This document shows, piece after piece, positions 6,814 through 14,965 of a stretch of DNA of 22,046 nt. Numbering within the stretch: position 1 is the stretch's first letter; every line of letters starts with the position of its first letter. Origin of the DNA: JANQRV01 sp964533785 (GTDB lineage Bacteria > Bacteroidota > Bacteroidia > Chitinophagales > Saprospiraceae); contig CAZHNG010000080.1 in NCBI GenBank assembly GCA_964533785.1, positions 1 through 22,046 on the forward strand. Direction: 5' to 3'. Made by a program: the position numbers and the translations under genes. The notes under the pieces were generated by a model. It ran no database searches. It was given only the letters and a program-made list of their open reading frames with translations, and had not been told where the DNA came from.

Positions 6814-9054
6814 TCAATCCTCTGCCGCATCCAATAAATGAGGAAGCGTTTCCTTCTGACTATTATTTTGCACAAAAATAACGGTTCTTGCCACTTTTCC
6901 CATGACTTCTAATTTAAGAGTGTGTTGTTCTTCTTCACCCGCTTTTGAAGATTTCAATCCCAAAAAGACGATATCAGCCTGCTGGCTTTTACTTTTTAAT
7001 ATATCAGGAAACCTGTTCCCATTTTTTAATATTATTTCTACCGTTGCCGGAATTCTTGCTAATATTATTGACTTTTGAATGCTGTTGAGTAATGCTGCTT
7101 GCTCAGCGGTATTTTCTACAACTGCTCTGATGTTTATTTGGGCCTGTCCCCATTCCTGGTTGAGCTTGAGCATATACGCAAAGATCAGCATCAGGTCACC
7201 GTTATTCTCGTGTCCGCTCCACCAAATATCGATGTTGTGAAAAGTATCTTTATGCGGGTATTGGTCATGATTAAATTTGACCAAAAGGATGTTCTTTTCC
7301 GCTATGGCCAGATCTTTTATAATTTGCAATTGCCTGATATTTCCCGCAAGCGTTCCGGACCAGCCAAAAATAATGGTATTTGTTTTCAATCCTGCCAGGC
7401 CATGGCCTTTTGAAATATTGAGGATACCGTCGTGGATGGATTTTACCGAATTGATTTCGCAAAAAGCTTCAAGCCCATGCTCCCTAACCGCATTTACCAT
7501 TTGCATTTTTGTAAACTGGCGATTATTCAAGGCTTCGGTATCGGTTTCCAGAATTAATTTGGAAATGGTTAAAATACCGCGGTTTTGCCCAAAAGCTGCG
7601 GCTAGTTTTACCAATTCGATCCGCTTGTTGATATCATTCACAAAAACGAGTAGAAAGGGGCGCCAATTTCTGGGACTTATTTTTCTCTCGCTCAGCCTGA
7701 GGAGCGAAAAACGCGCCATTTTCATCCAAATTCCGGCTTTAACGTCCCCCCATTGTTGTTCCAGAGCCCGGCGCCTGAAGTAAAGGTAGCAGGCAAGCTC
7801 CAGGCCTATTGCTAATACCAGGGCCAATGGACTGATAAGGTACATGACAAACAGGGCCGCAATGGCGCCAGCCATCGAAACATACCAGGGAACATCAATT
7901 TTGGGCCGGTATGATGGTTCAGCAACTAATTTTTCAATAGCGGCTACCAAATTGATCACCACGTAAAGAGTGAGGAAAAGAACCGTTACGAATTTGGCTA
8001 CGGTATTCAATTCGCCCAATGCGACAGCTGCTAATGCGATTGCTCCGGTCACCCAGGTGGCGATGGTCGGTTGCCCCGTTTTGGATAATTTGGATAGAAA
8101 TAGCGGTGCCAGACCGTCTTTGGATAGCGATTGTAACACACGTGGACCACTCAGAATACTTCCAATGGCCGAAGAAAAGATCGCTCCCCAGGCTGCCGGA
8201 TAAATAAATAGTCCTCCGAATAAGGCTATTTTGCTCCAGGTCTGCAACCCTTGATCCGGATCCGCTAATTCTTCCGGCGTTAAGGACCCTGAAATCGCTA
8301 ATGCAATGGGTATAATCAGATAAATGATCGTGCCCACAATAACAGAAGCAATGGTGCCTCTGGGTATGGACCTTCCCGGGTCTTTCAAGTCGCCGCTCAT
8401 GGCAATGCCGGCTAAAAAACCGGTTACCCCGGGGAAGAAAACTGCAAAGATCAACCAAAAACCTCCCGGTTCGCTGCGGTAGCTTGGGGTCCATTCGGGA
8501 GTTTGCCATTCTCCTAGCAATGCACCGCCTATTAATGATAAAATAGAAAGGGCAACCAGAATTAAAATAGGAATTTGTATCTTTAAGACCAGTTCAGCGC
8601 TTTTGCCTGCCATCAAGGTGATGATGATAATGATAAGACCCGTCAGGGCCTGTATCGCATAGCTTGGCATCGGCCCCCATGCTTCCGGCCAAAATAATAG
8701 CAAGGCTTCCGCTAGTCCGAAACTATAAAATGTAATGCTGAGCGTACGGCTGATGTAGAATGCCACGCCAATAGCTCCTCCGGTTTCTAAACCAAGGCTG
8801 CGGGAAACCAAATAATACACTCCTCCTACGCCCACTTTAATGTTTGTAGCAATTGCGGATGCACTCAATCCCGAGATGAAAGTGATCACATTTGCCATGA
8901 TGACAATCAGCAGCGTTAGACCAAGACCCAGGTTGCCAACAATCCACCCAAATCTCAGGTACATGATCAATCCTAAAATAGTCAGAATACTGGGCAAAAA
9001 AGCTCCCAGGAAGGTCCCAAATTTTTTAGCAGGTTGAAATTCACTGGCTGGCAT
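6814..9054 (-). CDS. SLC12-like cation-chloride cotransporter (APC superfamily)
   Basis: A 746-aa inner-membrane transporter. Residues about 10-430 contain about 12 hydrophobic segments, beginning with FGTFLGAFLPSILTILG and MYLRFGWIVGN, a signature of the Na-K-Cl/K-Cl cotransporter (SLC12) branch of the amino acid-polyamine-organocation superfamily. FFPGVTGFLAGIAMSGDL and ISRTLSITFYSFGLAEA are also characteristic. The soluble C-terminal part of about 300 residues resembles the SLC12 cytoplasmic domain and looks like a tandem UspA-like fold (VFVNDINKRIELVKLAAAFG early; IKSQQ...DIVFLGL late), which would be regulatory. The ions carried cannot be read from sequence; bacterial homologues are scarcely studied. 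The 5' leader contains paired hairpins (9115-9195). It is the first gene of the five-gene run. Confidence 0.88.
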   Translation of the reverse strand: MPASEFQPAKKFGTFLGAFLPSILTILGLIMYLRFGWIVGNLGLGLTLLIVIMANVITFISGLSASAIATNIKVGVGGVYYLVSRSLGLETGGAIGVAFYISRTLSITFYSFGLAEALLLFWPEAWGPMPSYAIQALTGLIIIIITLMAGKSAELVLKIQIPILILVALSILSLIGGALLGEWQTPEWTPSYRSEPGGFWLIFAVFFPGVTGFLAGIAMSGDLKDPGRSIPRGTIASVIVGTIIYLIIPIALAISGSLTPEELADPDQGLQTWSKIALFGGLFIYPAAWGAIFSSAIGSILSGPRVLQSLSKDGLAPLFLSKLSKTGQPTIATWVTGAIALAAVALGELNTVAKFVTVLFLTLYVVINLVAAIEKLVAEPSYRPKIDVPWYVSMAGAIAALFVMYLISPLALVLAIGLELACYLYFRRRALEQQWGDVKAGIWMKMARFSLLRLSERKISPRNWRPFLLVFVNDINKRIELVKLAAAFGQNRGILTISKLILETDTEALNNRQFTKMQMVNAVREHGLEAFCEINSVKSIHDGILNISKGHGLAGLKTNTIIFGWSGTLAGNIRQLQIIKDLAIAEKNILLVKFNHDQYPHKDTFHNIDIWWSGHENNGDLMLIFAYMLKLNQEWGQAQINIRAVVENTAEQAALLNSIQKSIILARIPATVEIILKNGNRFPDILKSKSQQADIVFLGLKSSKAGEEEQHTLKLEVMGKVARTVIFVQNNSQKETLPHLLDAAED

Positions 9055-9114
9055 CGGATCGGGTAATTAGGAATGGGTTATTCGAACTTATTTCTATTTC
9101 ACTTAAACTTGATG

Positions 9115-9195
9115 CGAAGTGGTTTGGGTCTTCCCAAACCTACTTCGGTCAGTATATACCATGCTTAAAGATGGTTTGGGCTCCCCAACCACTTC
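9115..9195 (-). promoter_or_regulatory. Paired alternative hairpins in cotransporter leader
   Basis: Hairpin 1 pairs CGAAGTGGTTTGGG (9115-9128) with CCCAAACC-T-ACTTCG (9133-9147), a 14-bp stem with one bulge and a TCTT loop. Hairpin 2 pairs GGTTTGGG (9173-9180) with CCCAACC (9184-9190). The outermost arms, 9116-9128 and 9183-9195, match each other at 12 of 13 bases, so a long-range stem could replace both hairpins. The block ends about 60 bp before the cotransporter start codon on the minus strand. It may be an attenuator-like leader or simply a palindromic dispersed repeat. Confidence 0.45.
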
Positions 9196-9256
9196 AACGT
9201 CGGTATAACAGTAAAAATAACATAAAACGGCAAAGCTTTTTTATTGGACTTTTGGC

Positions 9257-9400
9257 GCTAGACAATAGACGTCAGATTTTAGACTACAAACTATTGATGA
9301 TCAATGAATATCAATTTTTCACACCAAATGAATATTTGTTGATTATCAATTAGTTGGAATTTTAAGTCTAGCTTCTAGAGTCTAACGTCAAAAGTCTAAT
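9257..9400. repeat. Palindrome flanked by inverted, diverged heptamer arrays
   Basis: On the left, four units sit in exact 7-bp register (9257-9284): gctagac, aatagac, gtcagat, tttagac. On the right, five units sit in register on the opposite strand (9366-9400), reading attagac, ttttgac, gttagac, tctagaa, gctagac on the minus strand. Between them ATTGATGATCAATGAATAT (left) and the reverse of ATATTTGTTGATTATCAAT (right) form an imperfect palindrome. The units are diverged relatives of the array at 1-147. Confidence 0.7.
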
Positions 9401-9470
9401 TTTTTAGTCGCATTAGGTTTTAATTTTCAAATTGAATACCTTTCGATACGGTAATTCAAATTTTGTATAA

Positions 9471-10736
9471 ATGCAAGAAAGAGAAACTATATTTGGCTTG
9501 CAAGCCACCCAGTTAAAATTTGGCCCGGGAGCTTCGCAGGAATTAGGCTGGGAATTGGAACGGTTGCAAGCACGAAAGATCTTATTGGTTATTGATCCCG
9601 TTCACAGGAGTACCGGCGTTTTTGATCATATCGCAAAACAAATCGATTTGGCTAACAGGACTTATATCGTCTTTGATGCTATTGCAATTGAGCCTACCCT
9701 TAGCAGCTTTAAGGCGATGGGGGATTTCGCTGTAAGTCATGATTTTGATGCTATTGTTACGGTCGGAGGAGGGTCTACCATCGATACTGCAAAGGTGGCC
9801 AACTTGATGAAAGTATGTGGCGGAGAAGTCATGGATTACGTTAATCGGCCTATTGGAAGAGGTAAGAAGCCCGATAGAAAGTTGTTGCCTCTCATTGCTA
9901 TTCCTACCACGGCCGGTACCGGATCGGAAGCTACTACTGTATCTGTTTTGGATATCCCTGAATTAAAGGTTAAGTCAGGGATATCCCACCAATATTTACG
10001 GCCTGATCTGGCTATCGTCGATCCGGAGTTATTGAAGACCGCCCCGGCCGGGGTGATCGCTTCGTCGGGCTTAGATGTGATTTGCCACGCCATCGAAAGT
10101 TATATTTCCAGGCCGTTTGATCAAAGGGAAAAACCTAAAACACCCGGTGAACGGCCGCCTTATCAGGGAAGCAATCCCATATCTGATCTGTGGTCTTTAA
10201 AAGCCATTGAATTAGGAGGGCAATATTTTCTAAGGGCGGTACACGATCATAATGACCTGGAAGCGAGAGGTTATATGATGTTGGGAGCAACCTTGGCGGG
10301 TATCGGGTTTGGGACTGCAGGAGTGCACATTCCTCATGCCTGCTCTTATCCCATTGCCGGATTAAAACACGAGTATCAGGCTGCCGGATATCCTTCCCGG
10401 TTCGTTCCTCATGGTTTTTCAGTTATTGTTACTTCCCCGGCTTCTTTTCGATACACTTATGATGCTGCTCCGGAAAAACACATTAAAGCAGCTGAGTTGT
10501 TAAAAGGGCAAAAGGTCGAGCAGCCTGGACCGCACAGCTTACCGAATGAGCTGTTAAGGATAATGAAAGGTGCTGGAACACCCTCAGGACTCAAAGAGTT
10601 GGGATATGCTGAAACTGACATTCCGCAATTGGTGGAGGGGGCTATTAAACAGCAGCGCTTACTAGTTGGCAGCCCTAAAGCGATAAATGAAGATCGCCTT
10701 GCTGAAATTTTCCGGCAATCCATGGAAAATTGGTAG
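9471..10736 (+). CDS. Iron-dependent alcohol dehydrogenase, hydroxyacid-oxoacid transhydrogenase-like
   Basis: A 421-aa cytoplasmic type III (iron-dependent) alcohol dehydrogenase. The nucleotide-binding GGGSTIDTAK is at 99-108, followed by TTAGTGSEATT (146-156). Expected metal ligands are D202 and H206 (GLDVICHAIESY), H289 (GVHIPHACSYP) and H314 (VPHG). The segments SNPISDLW, DLEARGYMMLGATLAGIGFG, HACSYPIAGLKHEY and VPHGFSVIVTSPASFRYT closely resemble what I know of ADHFE1, the mitochondrial hydroxyacid-oxoacid transhydrogenase. That enzyme converts 4-hydroxybutyrate plus 2-oxoglutarate to succinic semialdehyde plus D-2-hydroxyglutarate. The subfamily call rests on these motifs; another substrate alcohol or hydroxyacid remains possible. 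It appears monocistronic, with a divergent gene upstream and a convergent one downstream. Confidence 0.9.
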   Translation: MQERETIFGLQATQLKFGPGASQELGWELERLQARKILLVIDPVHRSTGVFDHIAKQIDLANRTYIVFDAIAIEPTLSSFKAMGDFAVSHDFDAIVTVGGGSTIDTAKVANLMKVCGGEVMDYVNRPIGRGKKPDRKLLPLIAIPTTAGTGSEATTVSVLDIPELKVKSGISHQYLRPDLAIVDPELLKTAPAGVIASSGLDVICHAIESYISRPFDQREKPKTPGERPPYQGSNPISDLWSLKAIELGGQYFLRAVHDHNDLEARGYMMLGATLAGIGFGTAGVHIPHACSYPIAGLKHEYQAAGYPSRFVPHGFSVIVTSPASFRYTYDAAPEKHIKAAELLKGQKVEQPGPHSLPNELLRIMKGAGTPSGLKELGYAETDIPQLVEGAIKQQRLLVGSPKAINEDRLAEIFRQSMENW

Positions 10737-10811
10737 TAATATTTTCAATACCTGATTTGTGGGGTGTTCAGGACTGCAGCAATGTTTCTTAGGCTAACAA
10801 CGGAAAGGATT

Positions 10812-10846
10812 GTTGCGGGCTACAATTACCTGTAATAACCCGCAAC
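10812..10846. terminator. Convergent hairpin between dehydrogenase and transglycosylase genes
   Basis: GTTGCGGG (10812-10819) pairs with CCCGCAAC (10839-10846), with an inner TACA/TGTA pairing in the loop. It lies between two converging genes, 76 bp after one stop codon and 11 bp after the other, so it could serve both. T runs are weak on either strand, so its efficiency is uncertain. Confidence 0.5.
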
Positions 10847-10856
10847 CATTTTACCA

Positions 10857-11993
10857 TCAAGCTCTATCCCGCCATCTCACTTCCGGTTTAAAAAACAGGA
10901 TCAACTCCTGTCCTGCGGAAATAGTTGAATTCGGCAAGCCATTCCACACCATTATTTCAGATTGGGTGCATCCATATCGTTCGGCTATGCTGTGAATGGA
11001 TTGACCTACCTTTACCTGGTGCCACTTTTCGAAAGCGTTTTGCGGTAAGAATGCTGTTTCCTCACTGGCTTTTCTACTATCTCTCAAGTAACGGCTAATA
11101 GCCCGTATCGCCCTTTCGGGCAACATGATGTAGTTCCCTCGCTTTGAAGCCGGAACATTTCCGGTTAAATAGCTGGGATTAAGCAGGTGGATCGTTGCCT
11201 GATCTAACATAGTGATCTTTTCGATCTGATCAAAGGTAATGCTTTGGAAAATTTTCAGCGCACGCACATCTTTGAATCCGTAATCGGGCTTAACAGGTTG
11301 GATACCGTGATTACCGTAATATTTTACAATGTATGCCGCAGCAACAAAACGAGCCACATAATGCCGGGTCTCCGTAGGCAAGTGCATTTTAATCTGGTCA
11401 TAATTTTTGGAACCGCTCAATGCGATTGCCTTATTGACTTTAACGTTGCCGCAATTATAGGCGGCCAAAACGATTGCCCAGTCACAGTATTCGGTATACA
11501 ATCTTTCTAAAAGCCTGGTTGCTGCTTCCGTGGAACGGTAAGGATCATAACGTTCATCGATCTTCCGGTTCATTTTAATGCCGTAGAGCCGTGCCGTAGG
11601 TCTTATGAATTGCCAAAGTCCTACTGCTCCCGCGTTTGACCTGCTCAATGGCTTTAGGTCAGATTCGATCATGGGGAGGTACTTTAACTCTAAGGGAAGG
11701 TGATTAAGCCGTAAGTGATGCTCAAAGATTGGGAAATACAGTTTACTTCTCCCTATTATCTTGGCCGTTTCTATTTTTCCGTAAGTGACATACCTTTTTA
11801 TGTATTTCATCACTGCCGGATCTGACGATACACTGAATGGGAGGTTTAAAAAAGAAACTCTTTCTTTTACCAGCGTTTCAGTTTTAATGGTCCAACGGGT
11901 CGAGTTTTTTTCACGTTCAACATCATTGGGGGTCGTCGTCGCTAATAGGGTATTAACCGCCATCAAAGCGACAAATGTCCATGGGATTTTCAT
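10857..11993 (-). CDS. Exported lytic transglycosylase with LysM domain (MltD-like)
   Basis: A peptidoglycan-cleaving enzyme of the periplasm or outer membrane. A short hydrophobic N terminus (residues 1-20, ending LLATTT) looks like a signal peptide. The SLT family 1 catalytic domain covers about 85-225: catalytic Glu at E110 in LPMIES, then AGAVGLWQF (121-129) and the AAYNCG motif (177-182). A single LysM peptidoglycan-binding domain follows at about 324-368 (HQVKVGQSIHSIAERYGCTQSEIMVWNG). At 378 aa with one LysM it is shorter than E. coli MltD, which has several. The transcript probably starts upstream at a promoter-like site near 12117-12148. It appears to be a single-gene unit in a region of cell-envelope genes. 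Confidence 0.92.
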   Translation of the reverse strand: MKIPWTFVALMAVNTLLATTTPNDVEREKNSTRWTIKTETLVKERVSFLNLPFSVSSDPAVMKYIKRYVTYGKIETAKIIGRSKLYFPIFEHHLRLNHLPLELKYLPMIESDLKPLSRSNAGAVGLWQFIRPTARLYGIKMNRKIDERYDPYRSTEAATRLLERLYTEYCDWAIVLAAYNCGNVKVNKAIALSGSKNYDQIKMHLPTETRHYVARFVAAAYIVKYYGNHGIQPVKPDYGFKDVRALKIFQSITFDQIEKITMLDQATIHLLNPSYLTGNVPASKRGNYIMLPERAIRAISRYLRDSRKASEETAFLPQNAFEKWHQVKVGQSIHSIAERYGCTQSEIMVWNGLPNSTISAGQELILFFKPEVRWRDRA

Positions 11994-12348
11994 TCCTTTA
12001 CTAATTGTTCATCAAAGGGATGTATGTGTTGGTCTACCGAGTTTTAGTTTTGAGGACTTTACGGTTTAAATAAAGTACCTCTGTGTGATTTTGGATATTT
12101 TTATGTTCATGAAGTGCAAATCTATATTGACCTCCATTAAGAAGCAATATTTTTAATCGAAAATCATTTGGATGACACCAAATCATCTGTTTTTAATGTT
12201 CTGCTGATTTTACTTTTAGCCAAATTTTACAATATATAAAAGAGGAAAGTAAAGGTTAGGAGAATATTATTTTGAAAAGGTATGGATAAGCTCAATCAAA
12301 GATGGATGAACTTTTATTACATACGTGGATGTTAAAGAAAAGTTAAAC
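11994..12348. other. 355-bp A/T-rich intergenic region
   Basis: No gene is seen between the two minus-strand genes. It holds the possible transglycosylase promoter (about 12117-12148) and a small hairpin, ATTTGG (12166-12171) with CCAAAT (12178-12183). The rest is A/T-rich spacer without recognisable structure, including the protease 3' flank, where I see no strong terminator. Confidence 0.6.
12117..12148 (-). promoter_or_regulatory. Possible Bacteroidota promoter for transglycosylase gene
   Basis: On the minus strand TAGATTTG (12117-12124) matches the Bacteroidota -7 box TAnnTTTG exactly. Twenty bases upstream is ATTG (12145-12148), three of four matches to the -33 box TTTG. It would leave a leader of about 115 bases. 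One box is imperfect, so chance is possible. Confidence 0.35.
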
Positions 12349-14214
12349 TTATTTTAGGTCTGCTAGATTTCTAGGAAAGCCATTCAGCCCGGCATCTTTC
12401 ACTCTTTGAAAGAGCTTGACTGCTTCATCCCTGGTATCAAAAGCACCGATGACTACTTTATATACCGTTTTCCCTTCGAGTTCATTGATGCTGACAATGA
12501 CCGGGTGGCCGAACTGGCGTTGCAATTTCTCCGCCTGGATCAAAACATTTCCGTATTCATAGAAGGCTCCGATTTGAACGCCCCAACCTTTGGCGGTCTG
12601 TCTTTCTACGCCAAACCGAAATAAGCCCCTTCCCGTGCTGATCGATTCCTGAACTTCTTCCGGAGGAGTCATGCTTTCTTTAAGGCGTAGCGCTTCGGCA
12701 ACTGCTTTGTCCGCATTGATCCGCCCATACCCGTATTTACGGGAGTGCCCATTGGAATATTCGGACGGATAACCAATTTTGTCTGCCGTTCTTTCAAGAA
12801 TGCTTCTTACTTCTCGGGCGGTAAGGTCGGGATTGGTGGAAAGGATCAGCGCGCAAACACCGGCAACAAGAGGAGTAGCACTGGAAGTACCTCCAAAATG
12901 TTTATAGTGTGAGCCCCGGGATTTTCCGTCGCGCCAAAATTTATAGTTACCATTTTCGCTGGCAATACCATCGTCCCACCAGGCACGTGCAGCAATAACC
13001 GGCCAATCACCATTGGAAGGAGCCGTAACATTAACTTCACCGCCGCGATTAGAATAAGATGCATGGACATCCTGGCTGGTACAGGCTGCTACCGCAATGA
13101 CATCCGGATGTGCGGCGTAAAAATTGATATAGTCAAAGTCTTCATTGCCTACGGCATAAAGAATAATACAGCCTTTGCCATTACGTCCCTCCTTAGCCGC
13201 TCTGGCGATAGCTTTTTCCTTGATGGGGCCAAGAGAAAACTGTGAGTCGGTAGTTCCCCAACTACAGCTAATAATGTCAGCACCGTTCAATAAACAATAG
13301 TCGAACATTTGTTCGGTTATTCTATTGCTGAAGGAAGTACCGCTAACAGGCATGAACTTTGCGTTTGGAGCTGCTCCGACAATACCCTTTCCATTTGATT
13401 TTGCCAGTGCAACGCTTGCACAGGGTGTGCCATGGGTAAACCGGGTATCGCCTTGCATAACGTTACTTGATTGATTCCAAAGATCAAAAGGCTTGTATAT
13501 TTTATCTTTAAGGTCCGGATGAGATAGGTCGAATCCATTATCAATGACCGCAATAACAATATCCGAGGAACCCATATTGCCAAGCCGGTTCCAGGCATCC
13601 ACTATTCTGGCATCTGCTCCCAATTTTAACCGGTAATTGACATCTGCAACGTAACCAAGATTCTTAAAGTACCATTGGTGTTCCAGAAGATTGTCTTTTG
13701 GAACAGTAAAATAGGTGTCGACAAGCGTATCGATATCTGGTTCGGCAATTTTTACAAAAGAAGTATCCTGTAGGGCCTGGGCCGTTTTAAAAGGGTTGGG
13801 CGATTGAGGTGTTACCCTAACAATAACGTAATTATCCTCCCTTCTTTCGATGATCTCAAGACTGTATTCCTCTAATACCATTTTTTGCTCCTCAAGACTA
13901 ACTCCTTCTTCGAAAGTAACGTATATCTCACCCGTTGCGACAACAGGTTTATCACTTCCTTCCGCAAAATAAATGTGGGTACCAACTTCAACTTCATCTC
14001 TTTCGCGGACCTCATCCAGTTTTTTGTCAATGTTTTTTTCACCGTCTACCAACTCTACAACCTGAAATCCTCCCAAGTTTTTCAGCACCTCTTTATCTAC
14101 GAATTCTTCTTCCTTACTTGAACGGGAAGTAACAGTTTTCAATCCTACCAGGCGTTTGCTTTTCTTTAGGGTTAATTCACCTTTGCCGCTCTTAATAGTC
14201 AGTTTTTTGCCCAT
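12349..14214 (-). CDS. Subtilisin-like serine protease (S8) with C-terminal SPOR domain
   Basis: A 621-aa protease. Residues 1-90 are a Lys/Glu-rich N-terminal part I cannot assign. About 91-165 resemble a fervidolysin-type propeptide or inhibitor domain (GEIYVTFEEGVSLEEQ...VKIAEPD). The peptidase S8 domain spans about 205-505: catalytic D225 (AVIDNGFDLSHPDL), H261 (THGTPCASV) and S444 (GGTSSATP), with oxyanion N357 (AVGNED). A SPOR domain (about 542-618, WGVQIGAFYEYGNV...YKVVIGAF) usually binds bare peptidoglycan glycan strands in the periplasm. No signal peptide is visible at this start, and none appears in the frame just upstream, which is odd for a SPOR protein. The catalytic residues are intact, so it should be active. 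A hairpin separates it from the sigma-factor gene upstream. Confidence 0.93.
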   Translation of the reverse strand: MGKKLTIKSGKGELTLKKSKRLVGLKTVTSRSSKEEEFVDKEVLKNLGGFQVVELVDGEKNIDKKLDEVRERDEVEVGTHIYFAEGSDKPVVATGEIYVTFEEGVSLEEQKMVLEEYSLEIIERREDNYVIVRVTPQSPNPFKTAQALQDTSFVKIAEPDIDTLVDTYFTVPKDNLLEHQWYFKNLGYVADVNYRLKLGADARIVDAWNRLGNMGSSDIVIAVIDNGFDLSHPDLKDKIYKPFDLWNQSSNVMQGDTRFTHGTPCASVALAKSNGKGIVGAAPNAKFMPVSGTSFSNRITEQMFDYCLLNGADIISCSWGTTDSQFSLGPIKEKAIARAAKEGRNGKGCIILYAVGNEDFDYINFYAAHPDVIAVAACTSQDVHASYSNRGGEVNVTAPSNGDWPVIAARAWWDDGIASENGNYKFWRDGKSRGSHYKHFGGTSSATPLVAGVCALILSTNPDLTAREVRSILERTADKIGYPSEYSNGHSRKYGYGRINADKAVAEALRLKESMTPPEEVQESISTGRGLFRFGVERQTAKGWGVQIGAFYEYGNVLIQAEKLQRQFGHPVIVSINELEGKTVYKVVIGAFDTRDEAVKLFQRVKDAGLNGFPRNLADLK

Positions 14215-14320
14215 GTGTGGTTGCGGTTGATTTAATAGTTTTGATTGTGAGATTATGGGGATTTTAGCTTATACAGCTATCAATCTTTTCTTTGGGCAGT
14301 TAATATATGAATTTTAAATT

Positions 14321-14349
14321 ACAAAGGCCAGATGAAACCATCTGACCTT
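14321..14349 (-). terminator. Terminator-like hairpin after sigma-factor gene
   Basis: AAAGG-C-CAGATG (14321-14332) pairs with CATCTG-A-CCTTT (14337-14348) around an AAAC loop, a 12-bp stem with one mismatch. It lies between the sigma-factor stop and the protease start. The T run on the minus strand is poor, but the stem is strong and well placed. Confidence 0.6.
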
Positions 14350-14405
14350 TATTAAAAATTTATTTTATCTTACTTAATCCGTACGATTGTACAGGCGAAA
14401 ATGCT

Positions 14406-14930
14406 TTAAGCTCTTTCTTTGTGCTGAGCTTTGTACATGCGCTGCAACTTCTTTCTTGCGAAAAAGATACGGCTTTTGATCGTACCAAGCGGAGCACCTA
14501 GTTCATCTGCAATCTCGTCGTATTTATAACCTTGATAAGCCATGATAAATGGCTGGCGAAAATCGTCGGGAAGTGAATTGATCATACTCATCAATTCATT
14601 GTAGGCGATATTAGTTTCTCCGTCATTGTTTACGGTTTTATCGCCGGAATTTAAGTAGTAGTTATTAGGCGTTTGATCGATGATCATGTTGCGCCGCATT
14701 TTCTTACGATAATTGTTGATGAAAATGTTACGCATAATAGTTACCGCCCAAGCCTTAAAATTAGTACCTGGATTATATTTGTCAGCATTAGTGATAATTC
14801 TTACAGTAGTATCTTGGTACAAATCTTCGGCATCTACGTTGTTCCCCGTTAGCTTTAATGAAAAAGCGCGGAGAGATGAACTTACCAACTCTAATTGATC
14901 GGTAATTTGATTTTGAAGTGTATAAACCAT
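14406..14930 (-). CDS. ECF-type RNA polymerase sigma factor
   Basis: A 174-aa extracytoplasmic-function (sigma-70 family, group 4) sigma factor. Region 2 spans about 15-80, with DAEDLYQDT (33-41) and NFKAWAVTIMRNIFINNYRK (57-76). Region 4, a helix-turn-helix, spans about 118-165 (LPDDFRQPFIMAYQGYKYDE then GTIKSRIFFARKKL). The start at 14930 is chosen over an in-frame ATG at 14996 because a full Bacteroidota promoter (14966-14997) lies inside that longer frame, and because domain 2 then begins where expected. No anti-sigma gene (FecR or zinc-finger type) is adjacent: the downstream gene is a protease separated by a terminator-like hairpin. Control may therefore be at the level of its own promoter or by an unlinked partner. 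Confidence 0.92.
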   Translation of the reverse strand: MVYTLQNQITDQLELVSSSLRAFSLKLTGNNVDAEDLYQDTTVRIITNADKYNPGTNFKAWAVTIMRNIFINNYRKKMRRNMIIDQTPNNYYLNSGDKTVNNDGETNIAYNELMSMINSLPDDFRQPFIMAYQGYKYDEIADELGAPLGTIKSRIFFARKKLQRMYKAQHKERA

Positions 14931-14965
14931 AGCCGGTGATTTACTTTTTTTGTAATTAATTTTTA

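Larger units (their letters stand above)
9055..9470. other. 416-bp divergent intergenic region with stacked hairpins
   Basis: This region separates the minus-strand cotransporter from the plus-strand dehydrogenase and so must hold both promoters. Two structures fill it: a pair of related hairpins at 9115-9195, and a long imperfect palindrome flanked by diverged heptamers at 9257-9400. The A/T-rich 9401-9470 leads into the dehydrogenase gene. I see no convincing TTTG/TAnnTTTG promoter for either gene. The small open frame 9171-9353 is not protein-like. Confidence 0.75.

Noticed and set aside
7277..7783. 168-aa open frame opposite the cotransporter C-terminal domain
   Set aside because: Antisense shadow of a coherent soluble domain on the minus strand; no start context or motif.
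7934..8509. 191-aa open frame in another frame of the cotransporter gene
   Set aside because: The region is fully explained by the SLC12-like membrane protein; the alternative translation is Arg/Ser/His-rich and not protein-like.
9171..9353. 60-aa open frame in the divergent intergenic region
   Set aside because: It runs through the hairpin and palindrome sequence; composition is that of repeats, not protein.
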